10,315 nucleotides of DNA from Flavobacteriaceae bacterium (GCA_021648755.1 JAKISG010000042.1:1-10315), one strand, 5' to 3'; positions 1 to 6,944 are shown, counted from the first letter of the stretch. The notes: generated by a model from the letters alone, not told the origin. Numbers and translations: made by a program.

Positions 1-105
1 GATAACAGCCTCCTTTTTCACTTCTTCAGTTTTTTGTGCTTGCATTTCATTCCCAAAAACAATACACATAATAATAAGTACCACTAGTTTAATTTCTTTT
101 TTCAT
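1..105 (-). CDS. N-terminus of a secreted protein of unknown function (runs off the left edge)
   Basis: Only the first 35 codons are in the window, read from an ATG at 103-105 towards base 1. The protein begins MKKEIKLVVLIIMCIVFG, then NEMQAQ. This is a short basic start, a hydrophobic core of about 12 residues and a likely signal-peptidase I site after MQA, with Gln as first mature residue, a common pattern in Flavobacteriaceae. The visible mature part (KTEEVKKEAVI) is charged and Lys/Glu-rich and gives no family. A TAnnTTTG box lies about 30 bases upstream. The gene is divergent from dapF with a 144-bp gap. Export is a fair inference; the function cannot be told from this fragment. Confidence 0.75.
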   Translation of the reverse strand, partial: MKKEIKLVVLIIMCIVFGNEMQAQKTEEVKKEAVI

Positions 106-135
106 TATATCTTTAGTTATTAATTTAATTAGAAG

Positions 136-143
136 CAAATATA
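136..143 (-). promoter_or_regulatory. Bacteroidota-type -7 box for the minus-strand secreted-protein gene
   Basis: On the minus strand this reads TATATTTG, an exact match to the TAnnTTTG -7 consensus of Bacteroidota promoters. The only upstream TTG (plus bases 172-174) is 28 bp away, longer than the usual 17-23 bp, so the -33 element is uncertain. The predicted mRNA leader would be roughly 25 nt. Confidence 0.5.
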
Positions 144-237
144 TAAAATTAATTAGCATTATTTAAATGCACAACGGGTAAAATTAAATAATGTGAAGTA
201 ATTTTCTTTCCTTATAAATTTTTTACTATTTTATACT

Positions 238-245
238 TACTTTTG
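238..245 (+). promoter_or_regulatory. -7 box almost touching the dapF start codon
   Basis: TACTTTTG matches TAnnTTTG exactly and ends only 4 bases before the dapF ATG at 250. If used with normal spacing, transcription would begin at or next to the ATG, giving a leaderless or near-leaderless mRNA. No TTG is present 17-23 bp upstream, so the -33 half is missing or weak. Confidence 0.45.
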
Positions 246-249
246 TCGT

Positions 250-1029
250 ATGAAACTACTGTTTTACAAATATCAAGGTACCGGTAATGATTTTGTTATT
301 CTAGATAACAGAAATAACTTATTTGATAAAAAAAACAAAGAACTAATTGCTAAAATTTGCCATAGAAAATTTGGTGTTGGTGCTGACGGATTATTACTAT
401 TAGAAAATTCTAATAAATACGATTTTAAAATGATTTACTACAATGCTGACGGTAATCAAAGTAGTATGTGTGGTAATGGCGGAAGATGTATTGTTGCTTT
501 TTCAAACCATTTAAAAATAATTAATAACAATTGTGTTTTTGAAGCTATAGATGGCTTACACTATGCAAGCATTAAAAATAATTTTGTTAAATTACAGATG
601 ATTAATGTTTCAAATATTACTATTTTTAAAAACTATGTTTTTTTAGATACAGGGTCACCTCACTATGTTACATTTACTACCAATATTTCTAAAATTGACG
701 TTTATAATAAAGGGAAAGAAATAAGAAATAGTAAAGCCTATTTTAAAGAAGGTGTCAACGTAAATTTTGTAGAACAACGCAACGAAAATACGTTTAAAGT
801 AAGAACATATGAAAGAGGTGTAGAAGATGAAACTTTAAGTTGTGGCACTGGAGTAACAGCTGTTGCTATTGCTGCTCATAAAATAAGTAAAAGCAAATCA
901 AAAAATATTATCTTAGAAACTATTGGTGGCAAATTAGAAGTTAGTTTTGAGATTAAAAATGGCAACTATAAAAATGTTTTTTTAAAAGGGTTAGCAACTT
1001 TAGTTTTTAAAGGAACTTTTAAAATTTAA
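250..1029 (+). CDS. dapF: Diaminopimelate epimerase
   Basis: Converts LL-diaminopimelate to the meso form in the cytoplasm, the last step before lysine and the source of the peptidoglycan cross-linking residue. The 259-residue protein is near the usual DapF length. It shows the N-terminal KYQGTGNDFV signature (residues 7-16), the first catalytic cysteine in MCGNGGRC (Cys74) and the second in LSCGTGVTA (Cys198). These are the two cysteines of the cofactor-independent two-base mechanism. GVNVNFV (168-174) and the RTYERGVEDET segment (185-195) are also typical. The start is firm because the family motif begins within ten residues. A GNAT gene and mltG follow on the same strand after 125 bp, so a cell-wall theme is plausible. 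No missing residues or frame problems. Confidence 0.97.
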   Translation: MKLLFYKYQGTGNDFVILDNRNNLFDKKNKELIAKICHRKFGVGADGLLLLENSNKYDFKMIYYNADGNQSSMCGNGGRCIVAFSNHLKIINNNCVFEAIDGLHYASIKNNFVKLQMINVSNITIFKNYVFLDTGSPHYVTFTTNISKIDVYNKGKEIRNSKAYFKEGVNVNFVEQRNENTFKVRTYERGVEDETLSCGTGVTAVAIAAHKISKSKSKNIILETIGGKLEVSFEIKNGNYKNVFLKGLATLVFKGTFKI

Positions 1030-1112
1030 AACCCAATAATTTTAAATCTATTAAAATGATAATCTCAGCAGCTGCAAAATTTAACCTTTTAACTCTTAAA
1101 AGATTAATTTTC

Positions 1113-1131
1113 TTTTCGTACTTTGCGAAAA
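1113..1131 (+). promoter_or_regulatory. Putative promoter box inside a small inverted repeat, upstream of the GNAT gene
   Basis: TTTTCG (1113-1118) and CGAAAA (1126-1131) form a perfect 6-bp inverted repeat. The 7-base loop is TACTTTG (1119-1125), one base short of the TAnnTTTG consensus. A start about 5 bases downstream would give a leader near 25 nt for the ATG at 1155. The overlap of a box-like sequence with dyad symmetry could mean an operator or be chance in AT-rich DNA. Confidence 0.3.
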
Positions 1132-1154
1132 AACATTGCCTTTGCAGTTAGTAA

Positions 1155-1670
1155 ATGAAACTAGAATCAAAAAATATAAAGTTAAGAGCATTAGAACTAA
1201 AAGATTTGCAATTCTTATTCTATACCGAGAATAATACTAATTTTTGGAAAGTTAGCAATACTCAAATACCTTTTTCTAAATATACCTTAACACAGTATAT
1301 TATAAATTCACATCAAGATATATACGAAGCAAAACAAATGCGTTTAATAATTGAAAACAACAAGAAACCAATTGGTATGGTTGATTTATTTGATTTTAAT
1401 CCACAGCATAAAAGAGCAGGAATAGGTATTTTAATATTACAAGAGTTTCAAAATAAAGGGTTTGCAACCGAAACATTAAAACTATTTATAAAGTATGCTT
1501 TTGGTGTTTTGAACTTACATCAATTATATGCTAATATTACAAGCGATAATAAAAATAGTATCGCTTTATTTACAAAACAGAATTTTAGAAAAACAGGAAT
1601 AAAAAAAGATTGGATTAATACTAATAATGATTTTAAAGATGTCGTTTTATTTCAATTAATAAACAAATAA
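1155..1670 (+). CDS. GNAT-family N-acetyltransferase, RimJ/RimL-like
   Basis: Predicted cytoplasmic acetyl-CoA-dependent N-acetyltransferase of the Acetyltransf_3 (RimJ/RimL) type. At 171 residues it has single-domain GNAT length. It opens with the usual LESKNIKLRALELKDLQFL strand-helix (3-21). A central sheet carries KPIGMVDLFDF (71-81), and the acetyl-CoA pyrophosphate loop is visible as QNKGFA (99-104, pattern Q-x-x-G-x-A). The C-terminal part has NITSDNKNSIALFTKQNFRKTG (127-148), matching the N..S..L..k.GF segment where GNATs bind the CoA tail. The substrate cannot be read from the sequence; ribosomal protein N-termini, other peptides or small amines are all possible. The stop lies 7 bp before mltG, so the two are probably co-transcribed. 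This hints at a link to envelope biogenesis but does not prove one. Confidence 0.9.
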   Translation: MKLESKNIKLRALELKDLQFLFYTENNTNFWKVSNTQIPFSKYTLTQYIINSHQDIYEAKQMRLIIENNKKPIGMVDLFDFNPQHKRAGIGILILQEFQNKGFATETLKLFIKYAFGVLNLHQLYANITSDNKNSIALFTKQNFRKTGIKKDWINTNNDFKDVVLFQLINK

Positions 1671-1677
1671 TAAACCA

Positions 1678-2715
1678 ATGAGTAAAAAGAAAATTATAAT
1701 AGCATTAGTAACAATCGTAATCCTAATAGCAGGCTCTTTTGGCTATACTGTTTATAATAAAGTATACTATTCTAATACCAGCAAATCTGGATTTGTTTTT
1801 ATTAAAACAAATGCAACTCTTGATAATCTAACAAAAGAAATAGCACCGTTTTTAAAAAATGAAGATTCATTTATTTGGACTGCTAATAAAAAGAAATTTA
1901 GAACTCCCAAAGCAGGAAAATACCAAATTACTGAAAATATGACCAATAACGATTTGGTCAATTTATTTCGTAGCGGTAAACAAACCCCCATAAAACTTGC
2001 ATTTAATAATCAAGGTACTTTAGAAAGTTTGGCAAAAAGAATAGGGGAACAAATCGAAGCAAGTCCTACAGAATTATTTAAAGCCTTTACAGACAAGGAC
2101 TTTTTAAATCAAATTGAATTTACCGAAAAAGAATCTTTAGGAATATATATTCCAAACTCTTATCAATTTTATTGGAATAGTTCTGCTAAACAGTTTAGAA
2201 ATAAAATGTATGAAGAATATCAAAAATTTTGGAATAAATCACGCCTTAAAAAAGCAAAAGCACAAAATTTAAGCCCTAAACAAGTAATGACTCTTGCCTC
2301 TATCGTACATAAAGAAACTGCAAGAAACGAAGAAAGACCAATTGTTGCAGGTCTATACCTTAATAGATATAAAGATAAATGGCCATTACAAGCAGACCCA
2401 ACCATTATTTTTGCTATGAAACAAAAATATGGACAAGATTTTGAAATGCGACGGGTATTATTTAAAAATATAGAAGACATAAAAGATTCACCATACAACA
2501 CCTATAAAACTAAAAACTTACCTCCTAGCCTTATAGCAATGCCTGATATTAGTGCAATTGATGCTGTTTTAAACCCTGCAAAACATGAGTATTATTTTAT
2601 GTGTGCCAGTGTTTCTAAAATTGGCTATCACGAATTTGCTAAAACTTTAGCACAACATAATCTAAACCGAAAAAAATTTATTGCCAAAAAAAATAAACAA
2701 GGTGTTATGCAGTAG
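1678..2715 (+). CDS. mltG: Endolytic murein transglycosylase MltG (YceG-like)
   Basis: Membrane-anchored lytic transglycosylase that cuts nascent peptidoglycan glycan strands and so limits their length. The 345-residue protein has an N-terminal anchor (basic KKK, then hydrophobic residues 6-24) that places the rest in the periplasm. A LysM-like region follows (about 38-110), then the YceG catalytic domain (about 110-335). Visible signatures are YIPNSYQFYW (157-166), LASIVHKETA (206-215) with Glu213 the likely catalytic acid by family position, LQADPTIIFAM (237-247), SPYNTYKTKNLPPSLIAMP (271-289) and AVLNPAKHEYYFMCA (296-310). All are intact. The start codon gives the complete anchor. It follows the GNAT gene by 7 bp and precedes the DUF2279 gene by 42 bp, suggesting one transcript. 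Confidence 0.96.
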   Translation: MSKKKIIIALVTIVILIAGSFGYTVYNKVYYSNTSKSGFVFIKTNATLDNLTKEIAPFLKNEDSFIWTANKKKFRTPKAGKYQITENMTNNDLVNLFRSGKQTPIKLAFNNQGTLESLAKRIGEQIEASPTELFKAFTDKDFLNQIEFTEKESLGIYIPNSYQFYWNSSAKQFRNKMYEEYQKFWNKSRLKKAKAQNLSPKQVMTLASIVHKETARNEERPIVAGLYLNRYKDKWPLQADPTIIFAMKQKYGQDFEMRRVLFKNIEDIKDSPYNTYKTKNLPPSLIAMPDISAIDAVLNPAKHEYYFMCASVSKIGYHEFAKTLAQHNLNRKKFIAKKNKQGVMQ

Positions 2716-2757
2716 TTTAATGAACAGTCCTAGTTCTGTAACCAAAAACTGAATGAA

Positions 2758-3642
2758 ATGAATCGTACTTTTTTTGCTGGTCTATTTTTAATTAGTATTT
2801 CTGTTTTTGCGCAAAAAAAAGATTCTTTTTGGAAAAAATCAGATACATTAGATTTAAAAAAACGCAAAACTTTAATAATTGGCGGAAGCTCTGCTTATGT
2901 AATATCTATGGTTGGTATCAATCAACTTTGGTATGCTAACTTTGAAAAATCAAACCTTCATAGTATTAATGACAATAAGGAATGGTTACAAATGGATAAA
3001 TTTGGTCATGTAATGACCTCCTATTATATTGGTAAAATAGGAATGGAATTACTAGATTGGTCTGGAGAATCAAAAAAAAATCAATTAATCTATGGAGCAA
3101 CTTTAGGTTTTACTTTTTTATCTACCATAGAAATTTTTGATGGCTTTTCTAAAGAATGGGGATTTTCATTTGGTGACATTCTCGCAAATGCCTCTGGAAC
3201 AGGACTGCTGATTGGACAAGAACTTCTTTGGGAAGAACAGCGTATTCAATTAAAATATTCATTTCATCAAACAAAATTTGCAAAACAAAATCCAGAATTA
3301 TTAGGCAGAAATTTTCTAGAAAATACACTAAAAGATTACAACGGACAAACCTATTGGATTTCTGCAAATATTTGGTCTTTTAATAAAAAAAGTAAATTCC
3401 CTAAATGGCTAAATTTAGCCTTAGGTTATGGCGCTGAAAATATGATTACTAGCAATGTAACTAACAATGACAATAGATTTAGACAATTTTACCTAAGTTT
3501 AGATTTAGATTTAACCAAAATTAAAACAAACTCAAAATTTTTAAAAACCGTATTTTCTGCAGTTAATTTTATAAAAATACCTGCGCCAACTATTCGTTAC
3601 TCTAGCGAAGAAAAGTTTGGGTTTTATATATTGTATTTCTAA
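2758..3642 (+). CDS. DUF2279 family envelope protein
   Basis: 294-residue exported protein of the DUF2279 (YfiM-like) family, whose biochemical role is unknown. A signal peptide is clear (MNRTFFAGLFLISISVFA, then QKKD). Residues 37-58 form a hydrophobic segment. The family core follows: MDKFGHVMTSYYIGK (79-93), a hydrophobic stretch (110-122), and EIFDGFSKEWGFSFGDILAN (125-144). Asp81, His84, Glu125, Asp128 and Asp139 are the conserved polar residues. LKYSFHQTKFA (165-175) and LKDYNGQTYW (191-200) are also typical of Bacteroidota members. The C-terminus alternates hydrophobic and polar residues and ends in Phe, compatible with beta-strands at the outer membrane. Its place 42 bp after mltG suggests co-expression with cell-wall genes. 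Family assignment is strong; the role is open. Confidence 0.88.
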   Translation: MNRTFFAGLFLISISVFAQKKDSFWKKSDTLDLKKRKTLIIGGSSAYVISMVGINQLWYANFEKSNLHSINDNKEWLQMDKFGHVMTSYYIGKIGMELLDWSGESKKNQLIYGATLGFTFLSTIEIFDGFSKEWGFSFGDILANASGTGLLIGQELLWEEQRIQLKYSFHQTKFAKQNPELLGRNFLENTLKDYNGQTYWISANIWSFNKKSKFPKWLNLALGYGAENMITSNVTNNDNRFRQFYLSLDLDLTKIKTNSKFLKTVFSAVNFIKIPAPTIRYSSEEKFGFYILYF

Positions 3643-3701
3643 ATACCTACACCAAGATAAAATTTTGCATAAATTCATTTTTAGATAATGTTACAGTTTA
3701 C

Positions 3702-3709
3702 TACCTTTA
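3702..3709 (+). promoter_or_regulatory. Possible -7 box for hutI
   Basis: TACCTTTA differs from TAnnTTTG only in the last base and sits 35 bp before the hutI ATG, giving a leader of about 30 nt. I see no TTG at 17-23 bp upstream. The 102-bp gap after the DUF2279 gene fits a separate transcription unit for hutI. Confidence 0.3.
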
Positions 3710-3744
3710 CAAAAAAATAAGACTTTTTTAGCACCTAAAAACAT

Positions 3745-4980
3745 ATGACTACATTAATAGTAAACATAAAAGAATTACTTCAAATAAGAGATGCCACTAT
3801 TAAAAAGGTTGTTGGGGCAAAAATGAAAATTTTACCAACTATCAAAAATGCATACTTATTATTAAAAAATGACTTCATTGTCGATTTTGGTATAATGGAT
3901 AACCTTCCAAAAATAAATACGAACAAAACCATAGATGCAACTGGTAAAATCGTTTTACCTTCTTGGTGTGACTCTCATACACACATAGTTTATGCTGGTA
4001 ACCGTGAAAGCGAATTTGTAGATAGAATAAACGGGCTATCCTATGAAAAAATTGCTAAAAAAGGTGGCGGAATCCTAAACTCCGCCAAAAAGTTACAAAT
4101 AACTTCTTTTGATGAGTTATATAAGCAATCTACAACTAGACTAGAAGAAGTTATGGCGTTAGGAACTGGTGCTATTGAGATAAAATCAGGATATGGCTTA
4201 ACACTTGAAGCAGAAATTAAAATACTAAGAGTCATCAAAAAACTAAAAAAAAATTACCCTATAACTATAAAAGCAACTTTTTTAGGAGCACATGCTTTTC
4301 CAAAAAAATTCAAAAAAAACAAAAAAGCTTATATCGATTTAATCTGTACTAAAATGTTACCAAAAATTGCTGAAGATAATCTAGCAGAATTTATAGATGT
4401 ATTTTGTGAAACTGGATATTTTACTGTAAAACAAACCGAAAAAATTATTATTGAAGCTAAAAAATATGGATTAATACCTAAACTACACGTTAATCAATTT
4501 ACAAGTATTGGTGGAATTCAATTAGGCGTAAAACATAACGCATTGAGTTTAGACCACTTAGAAATATTGCCTAAAGACGATTTAAATGCATTAAAAAATT
4601 CCGAGGTTATGCCAGTTGCTCTACCAAGCTGCTCTTATTTTTTAAACATACCTTATACACCTGCTAGACAAATTATCGATAGCGGTTTACCTTTAGCCTT
4701 AGCAAGCGATTATAACCCTGGCTCAACACCAAGTGGCAATATGAATTTTGTAGTTTCAACAGCATGTATTAAAATGAAAATTACTCCAGAAGAAGCCATT
4801 AATGCTGCAACAATAAACGCTGCTTATGCTATGAATTTAGCACACTCACATGGCAGCATAACTAAAGGTAAAAAAGCAAATTTAATTATTACTAAAGCAA
4901 TTAATTCATATGCTTTTTTACCTTACGCTTTTGGTAGTGATTTAATCGACACTGTTTTAATTGATGGTAAAATTATATAA
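3745..4980 (+). CDS. hutI: Imidazolonepropionase
   Basis: Third enzyme of histidine degradation: hydrolyses 4-imidazolone-5-propionate to N-formimino-L-glutamate in the cytoplasm. At 411 residues it matches the usual length of this amidohydrolase. The metal site is visible: DSHTH (76-80, His78 and His80), HVNQF (248-252, His248) and ASDYNPGS (320-327, Asp322). Other family marks are AGNRESEF (84-91), EIKSGYGL (145-152), FLGAHAFP (179-186) with His183, and LDHLEI (269-274) with His271. A final beta segment (KGKKANLIITK, 374-384) is typical of the amidohydrolase composite domain. The stretch 187-194 is unusually Lys-rich, in line with the AT-rich genome. No hutU, hutH or hutG is adjacent, so the rest of the pathway must lie elsewhere if it is complete. 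Confidence 0.97.
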   Translation: MTTLIVNIKELLQIRDATIKKVVGAKMKILPTIKNAYLLLKNDFIVDFGIMDNLPKINTNKTIDATGKIVLPSWCDSHTHIVYAGNRESEFVDRINGLSYEKIAKKGGGILNSAKKLQITSFDELYKQSTTRLEEVMALGTGAIEIKSGYGLTLEAEIKILRVIKKLKKNYPITIKATFLGAHAFPKKFKKNKKAYIDLICTKMLPKIAEDNLAEFIDVFCETGYFTVKQTEKIIIEAKKYGLIPKLHVNQFTSIGGIQLGVKHNALSLDHLEILPKDDLNALKNSEVMPVALPSCSYFLNIPYTPARQIIDSGLPLALASDYNPGSTPSGNMNFVVSTACIKMKITPEEAINAATINAAYAMNLAHSHGSITKGKKANLIITKAINSYAFLPYAFGSDLIDTVLIDGKII

Positions 4981-5035
4981 ATACAAATTTTTAAGTAATT
5001 CAGAGGTCTAAACCTAATTCAATTTAACTAAATAA

Positions 5036-5060
5036 AATTCAGAATTAATATGTAAATTGC
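5036..5060 (+). promoter_or_regulatory. Weak promoter/operator candidate upstream of pyrR
   Basis: AATTCAGAATT (5036-5046) is an 11-bp perfect palindrome with a single central base. It is followed by TAAATTGC (5053-5060), a one-base-short variant of TAnnTTTG. If used, the leader before the pyrR ATG at 5080 would be only about 15-20 nt, too short for a PyrR-controlled attenuator hairpin. A short AGGT/ACCT dyad (5004-5015) lies further up and has no T-run after it. Confidence 0.25.
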
Positions 5061-5079
5061 ACACAATTTAAACTAAAAA

Positions 5080-5688
5080 ATGTCTTGTAAAATATTACTT
5101 AACGAAAAAGAGATCGCTATTATTTTACATCGATTAGCATGTCAATTAATCGAAAATCACAATGATTTTTCAGAAACTGTTTTAATTGGGCTACAACCAA
5201 GAGGTGTGTTTTTTGCTCAACGATTAATTACCTTATTAAAAGAAGAGTATAAAATAAAGAATATTAATTACGGTCAATTAGATACCACATTTTATAGAGA
5301 TGATTTTAGAAGAAGAGAGAAACCACTACAAGCTAACGAAACTAATATTGACTTTATTGTAGAAAATAAAAAAGTGGTTTTTATTGATGATGTTTTATTC
5401 TCTGGCAGAAGTATTCGCGCTGCATTAACAGCAATTCAATCTTACGGAAGACCAACTGCTATTGAATTAATGGTATTGATAGATAGACGATTTAGCAGAA
5501 ATTTACCTATTCAACCAGACTATAAAGGCAGGCAAGTTGATGTAATAAATGAAGAAAAAGTTAAAGTTTCTTGGAAAGAGACTGATAAAACAGATACCGT
5601 TTATTTGATAAATAATAGCAAAAAAAAACTAAAGACCAAAAATCAAAGGCAAAATACCAACTACCAAAGCCCAAAAAAAAATGCCTAG
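5080..5688 (+). CDS. pyrR: PyrR: pyr operon regulator / uracil phosphoribosyltransferase
   Basis: Type I phosphoribosyltransferase-fold protein that in other bacteria binds UMP or UTP and pyr mRNA to adjust pyrimidine synthesis, and can make UMP from uracil and PRPP. The PRPP loop VVFIDDVLFSGRS (99-111) is a clean match. LIGLQPRGVFFAQRL (35-49), YGQLDTTFYRDDF (64-76) and LMVLIDRRFSRNLPIQPDYKGR (130-151) are also family-typical. The normal PyrR fold ends near residue 178. Here the protein runs on to 202 through a Lys/Asn/Gln-rich tail encoded by a 7-bp repeat array and overlaps pyrB by 8 bp. The tail follows an A9 run at 5620-5628; with one A fewer the frame would stop at 5630-5632 and give 183 residues. 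The enzyme/regulator core is intact. Whether it acts on RNA here is unclear, since no attenuator is seen upstream. Confidence 0.94.
   Translation: MSCKILLNEKEIAIILHRLACQLIENHNDFSETVLIGLQPRGVFFAQRLITLLKEEYKIKNINYGQLDTTFYRDDFRRREKPLQANETNIDFIVENKKVVFIDDVLFSGRSIRAALTAIQSYGRPTAIELMVLIDRRFSRNLPIQPDYKGRQVDVINEEKVKVSWKETDKTDTVYLINNSKKKLKTKNQRQNTNYQSPKKNA
5624..5679 (+). repeat. Degenerate 7-bp tandem repeat at the pyrR-pyrB junction
   Basis: From 5624 the sequence divides into eight consecutive 7-base units of the form AAAnnnC, for example AAAGACC (5631), AAATACC (5652) and AAAGCCC (5666), ending in an all-A unit just before the pyrB ATG. The strand has almost no G or T here, unlike the flanking coding DNA. 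In the pyrR frame three units equal seven codons, so the translated tail shows a faint 7-residue echo (KTKNQRQ, NTNYQSP). Two A9 runs (5620-5628 and 5673-5681) bracket the array. Confidence 0.7.
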
Positions 5689-6610
5689 ACTAAGTGTAAC
5701 ACATTTATTAGGAATAAAATATCTTAATAAACAAGATATTGAACTTATTTTTAAAACTGCCGACCATTTTAAAGAAGTCATTAACAGACCAATTAAAAAA
5801 GTTCCTTCATTAAGAGACATTACGATTGCTAATTTATTTTTTGAAAACAGTACACGCACAAAACTATCTTTTGAACTCGCTGAAAAACGACTTTCTGCTA
5901 CTGTTATTAATTTTTCATCTAACCAATCGTCTGTTAAAAAAGGAGAAACTTTAATAGATACCGTTGCCAATATCTTAGCAATGAAAGTCGATATTATTGT
6001 AATGCGACACCCAGATGCTGGTGCTGGAGTTTTCTTATCAAAACATATAAATGCAAAAATTATAAATGCTGGTGATGGCACACATGAACACCCAACACAG
6101 GCATTGCTTGACTCCTACTCTATTAGAGAAAAACTAGGAACACTAAAAGGTAAAAAAATAGTTCTTATTGGTGATATACTACACTCAAGAGTCGCCCTAT
6201 CAAATATATATGCCTTACAATTACAAGGTGCAAAAGTAATGGTTTGTGGGCCGACAACACTACTTCCTAAATATATATCTAGCCTTGGCGTAAAAGTAGA
6301 AACTAATATTAAAAAAGCATTACAATGGTGCGATATCGCCAATGTATTAAGAGTACAACATGAACGAATGAATGGTAAATATTTTCCTAGTATTAGAGAA
6401 TATACTCAATTATTTGGCATCAATACTGAACTCTTAAATGCCATAGGTAAAGAAATTGTCATTATGCACCCTGGACCAATAAATAGAGGTGTTGAAATTA
6501 CAAGCGATGTTGCAGACTCTAAACAAGCGATAATCTTAAATCAAGTTGAAAATGGTGTTGCAATTAGGATGGCAGTTATTTATTTATTAGCACAACAAAT
6601 TCCAAATTAG
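5681..6610 (+). CDS. pyrB: Aspartate carbamoyltransferase, catalytic subunit
   Basis: Condenses carbamoyl phosphate with L-aspartate to carbamoyl aspartate, the committed step of pyrimidine synthesis; cytoplasmic. At 309 residues it has the usual length. The carbamoyl-phosphate site appears as FFENSTRT (53-60), and the second-subunit lysine loop as SSVKKGETLIDT (83-94). RHPDAGAG (109-116), GDGTHEHPTQALLD (131-144), LIGDILHSRVA (162-172) and MHPGPINRGVE (262-272) are all intact. The ATG overlaps the end of pyrR by 8 bp and follows an A8 tract, with no Shine-Dalgarno sequence. The start is supported by the family-typical opening LSVTHLLGIKYL. No pyrI regulatory subunit gene follows, so regulation probably relies on PyrR or the catalytic trimer alone. 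A 30-bp gap leads to the STAS-like gene. Confidence 0.98.
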   Translation: MPRLSVTHLLGIKYLNKQDIELIFKTADHFKEVINRPIKKVPSLRDITIANLFFENSTRTKLSFELAEKRLSATVINFSSNQSSVKKGETLIDTVANILAMKVDIIVMRHPDAGAGVFLSKHINAKIINAGDGTHEHPTQALLDSYSIREKLGTLKGKKIVLIGDILHSRVALSNIYALQLQGAKVMVCGPTTLLPKYISSLGVKVETNIKKALQWCDIANVLRVQHERMNGKYFPSIREYTQLFGINTELLNAIGKEIVIMHPGPINRGVEITSDVADSKQAIILNQVENGVAIRMAVIYLLAQQIPN

Positions 6611-6640
6611 TGTTCTGTATTCAAACGCAATGATAAAAAA

Positions 6641-6928
6641 ATGAATTATAAATTAATAAAACCAAAAAAAATAAAAGAAGTTTTCCCTTTTATTAAAAAA
6701 TTTAAGACTAAAAACATCATTATTGATTTATCTAAATTAAAAACAAATTTAAATAAAAATGAAATTCTAATTTTTAAAGAAATTGCAATTAATAAAAAAG
6801 AAAACAGTACATCTTTTATTATTATTGACACTAATATAGAAGAACTAGAAGAAGTTAACGTAGTCCCTACTTTACAAGAAGCTATTGATATTATTGAAAT
6901 AGATGAAATGATACGTGATTTAGAATAA
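6641..6928 (+). CDS. Small STAS-like protein between pyrB and rnz
   Basis: 95-residue soluble protein without signal peptide or membrane segment. The pattern fits a minimal STAS (anti-sigma-antagonist-like) fold: a strand with NIIIDLSKL (25-33), a helix (38-54), a second strand STSFIIID (56-63), and the end VVPTLQEAIDIIEIDE (74-89), like the VPT..EA helix of STAS proteins. The serine that partner kinases phosphorylate in SpoIIAA-type antagonists (D-S-S/T-G) is absent; NKNE (38-41) stands there. A phospho-switch role is therefore unlikely, and a protein-contact or scaffold role is a guess. It sits 30 bp after pyrB and 16 bp before rnz, so it is surely co-transcribed. From memory, a small protein with this VVPTLQEA end occurs beside rnz in other Flavobacteriaceae; I could not check. 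AT-rich Lys/Ile composition matches its neighbours. Confidence 0.75.
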   Translation: MNYKLIKPKKIKEVFPFIKKFKTKNIIIDLSKLKTNLNKNEILIFKEIAINKKENSTSFIIIDTNIEELEEVNVVPTLQEAIDIIEIDEMIRDLE

Positions 6929-6944
6929 AACAGTTTACCAAAAT

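Noticed and set aside
1066..1077. GCAGCTGC palindrome after dapF, considered as a terminator or operator
   Set aside because: Eight bases with no loop and no T-run; not supported by position relative to either gene.
4300..4330. A-rich, Lys-rich stretch in hutI, considered as an insertion or frameshift
   Set aside because: It falls in a normally variable charged surface segment between GAHAFP and AYIDLI, and the frame and later motifs are intact.
5001..5020. AGGT/ACCT dyad upstream of pyrR, considered as a PyrR-binding or attenuator hairpin
   Set aside because: Only four base pairs, no following T-run, and it does not resemble the known PyrR-binding loop; it probably also lies upstream of the transcript.
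5629..6081. 150-codon minus-strand frame opposite pyrB
   Set aside because: Lies antisense to the highly conserved pyrB core; its composition follows the complement of pyrB codons and shows no family features.
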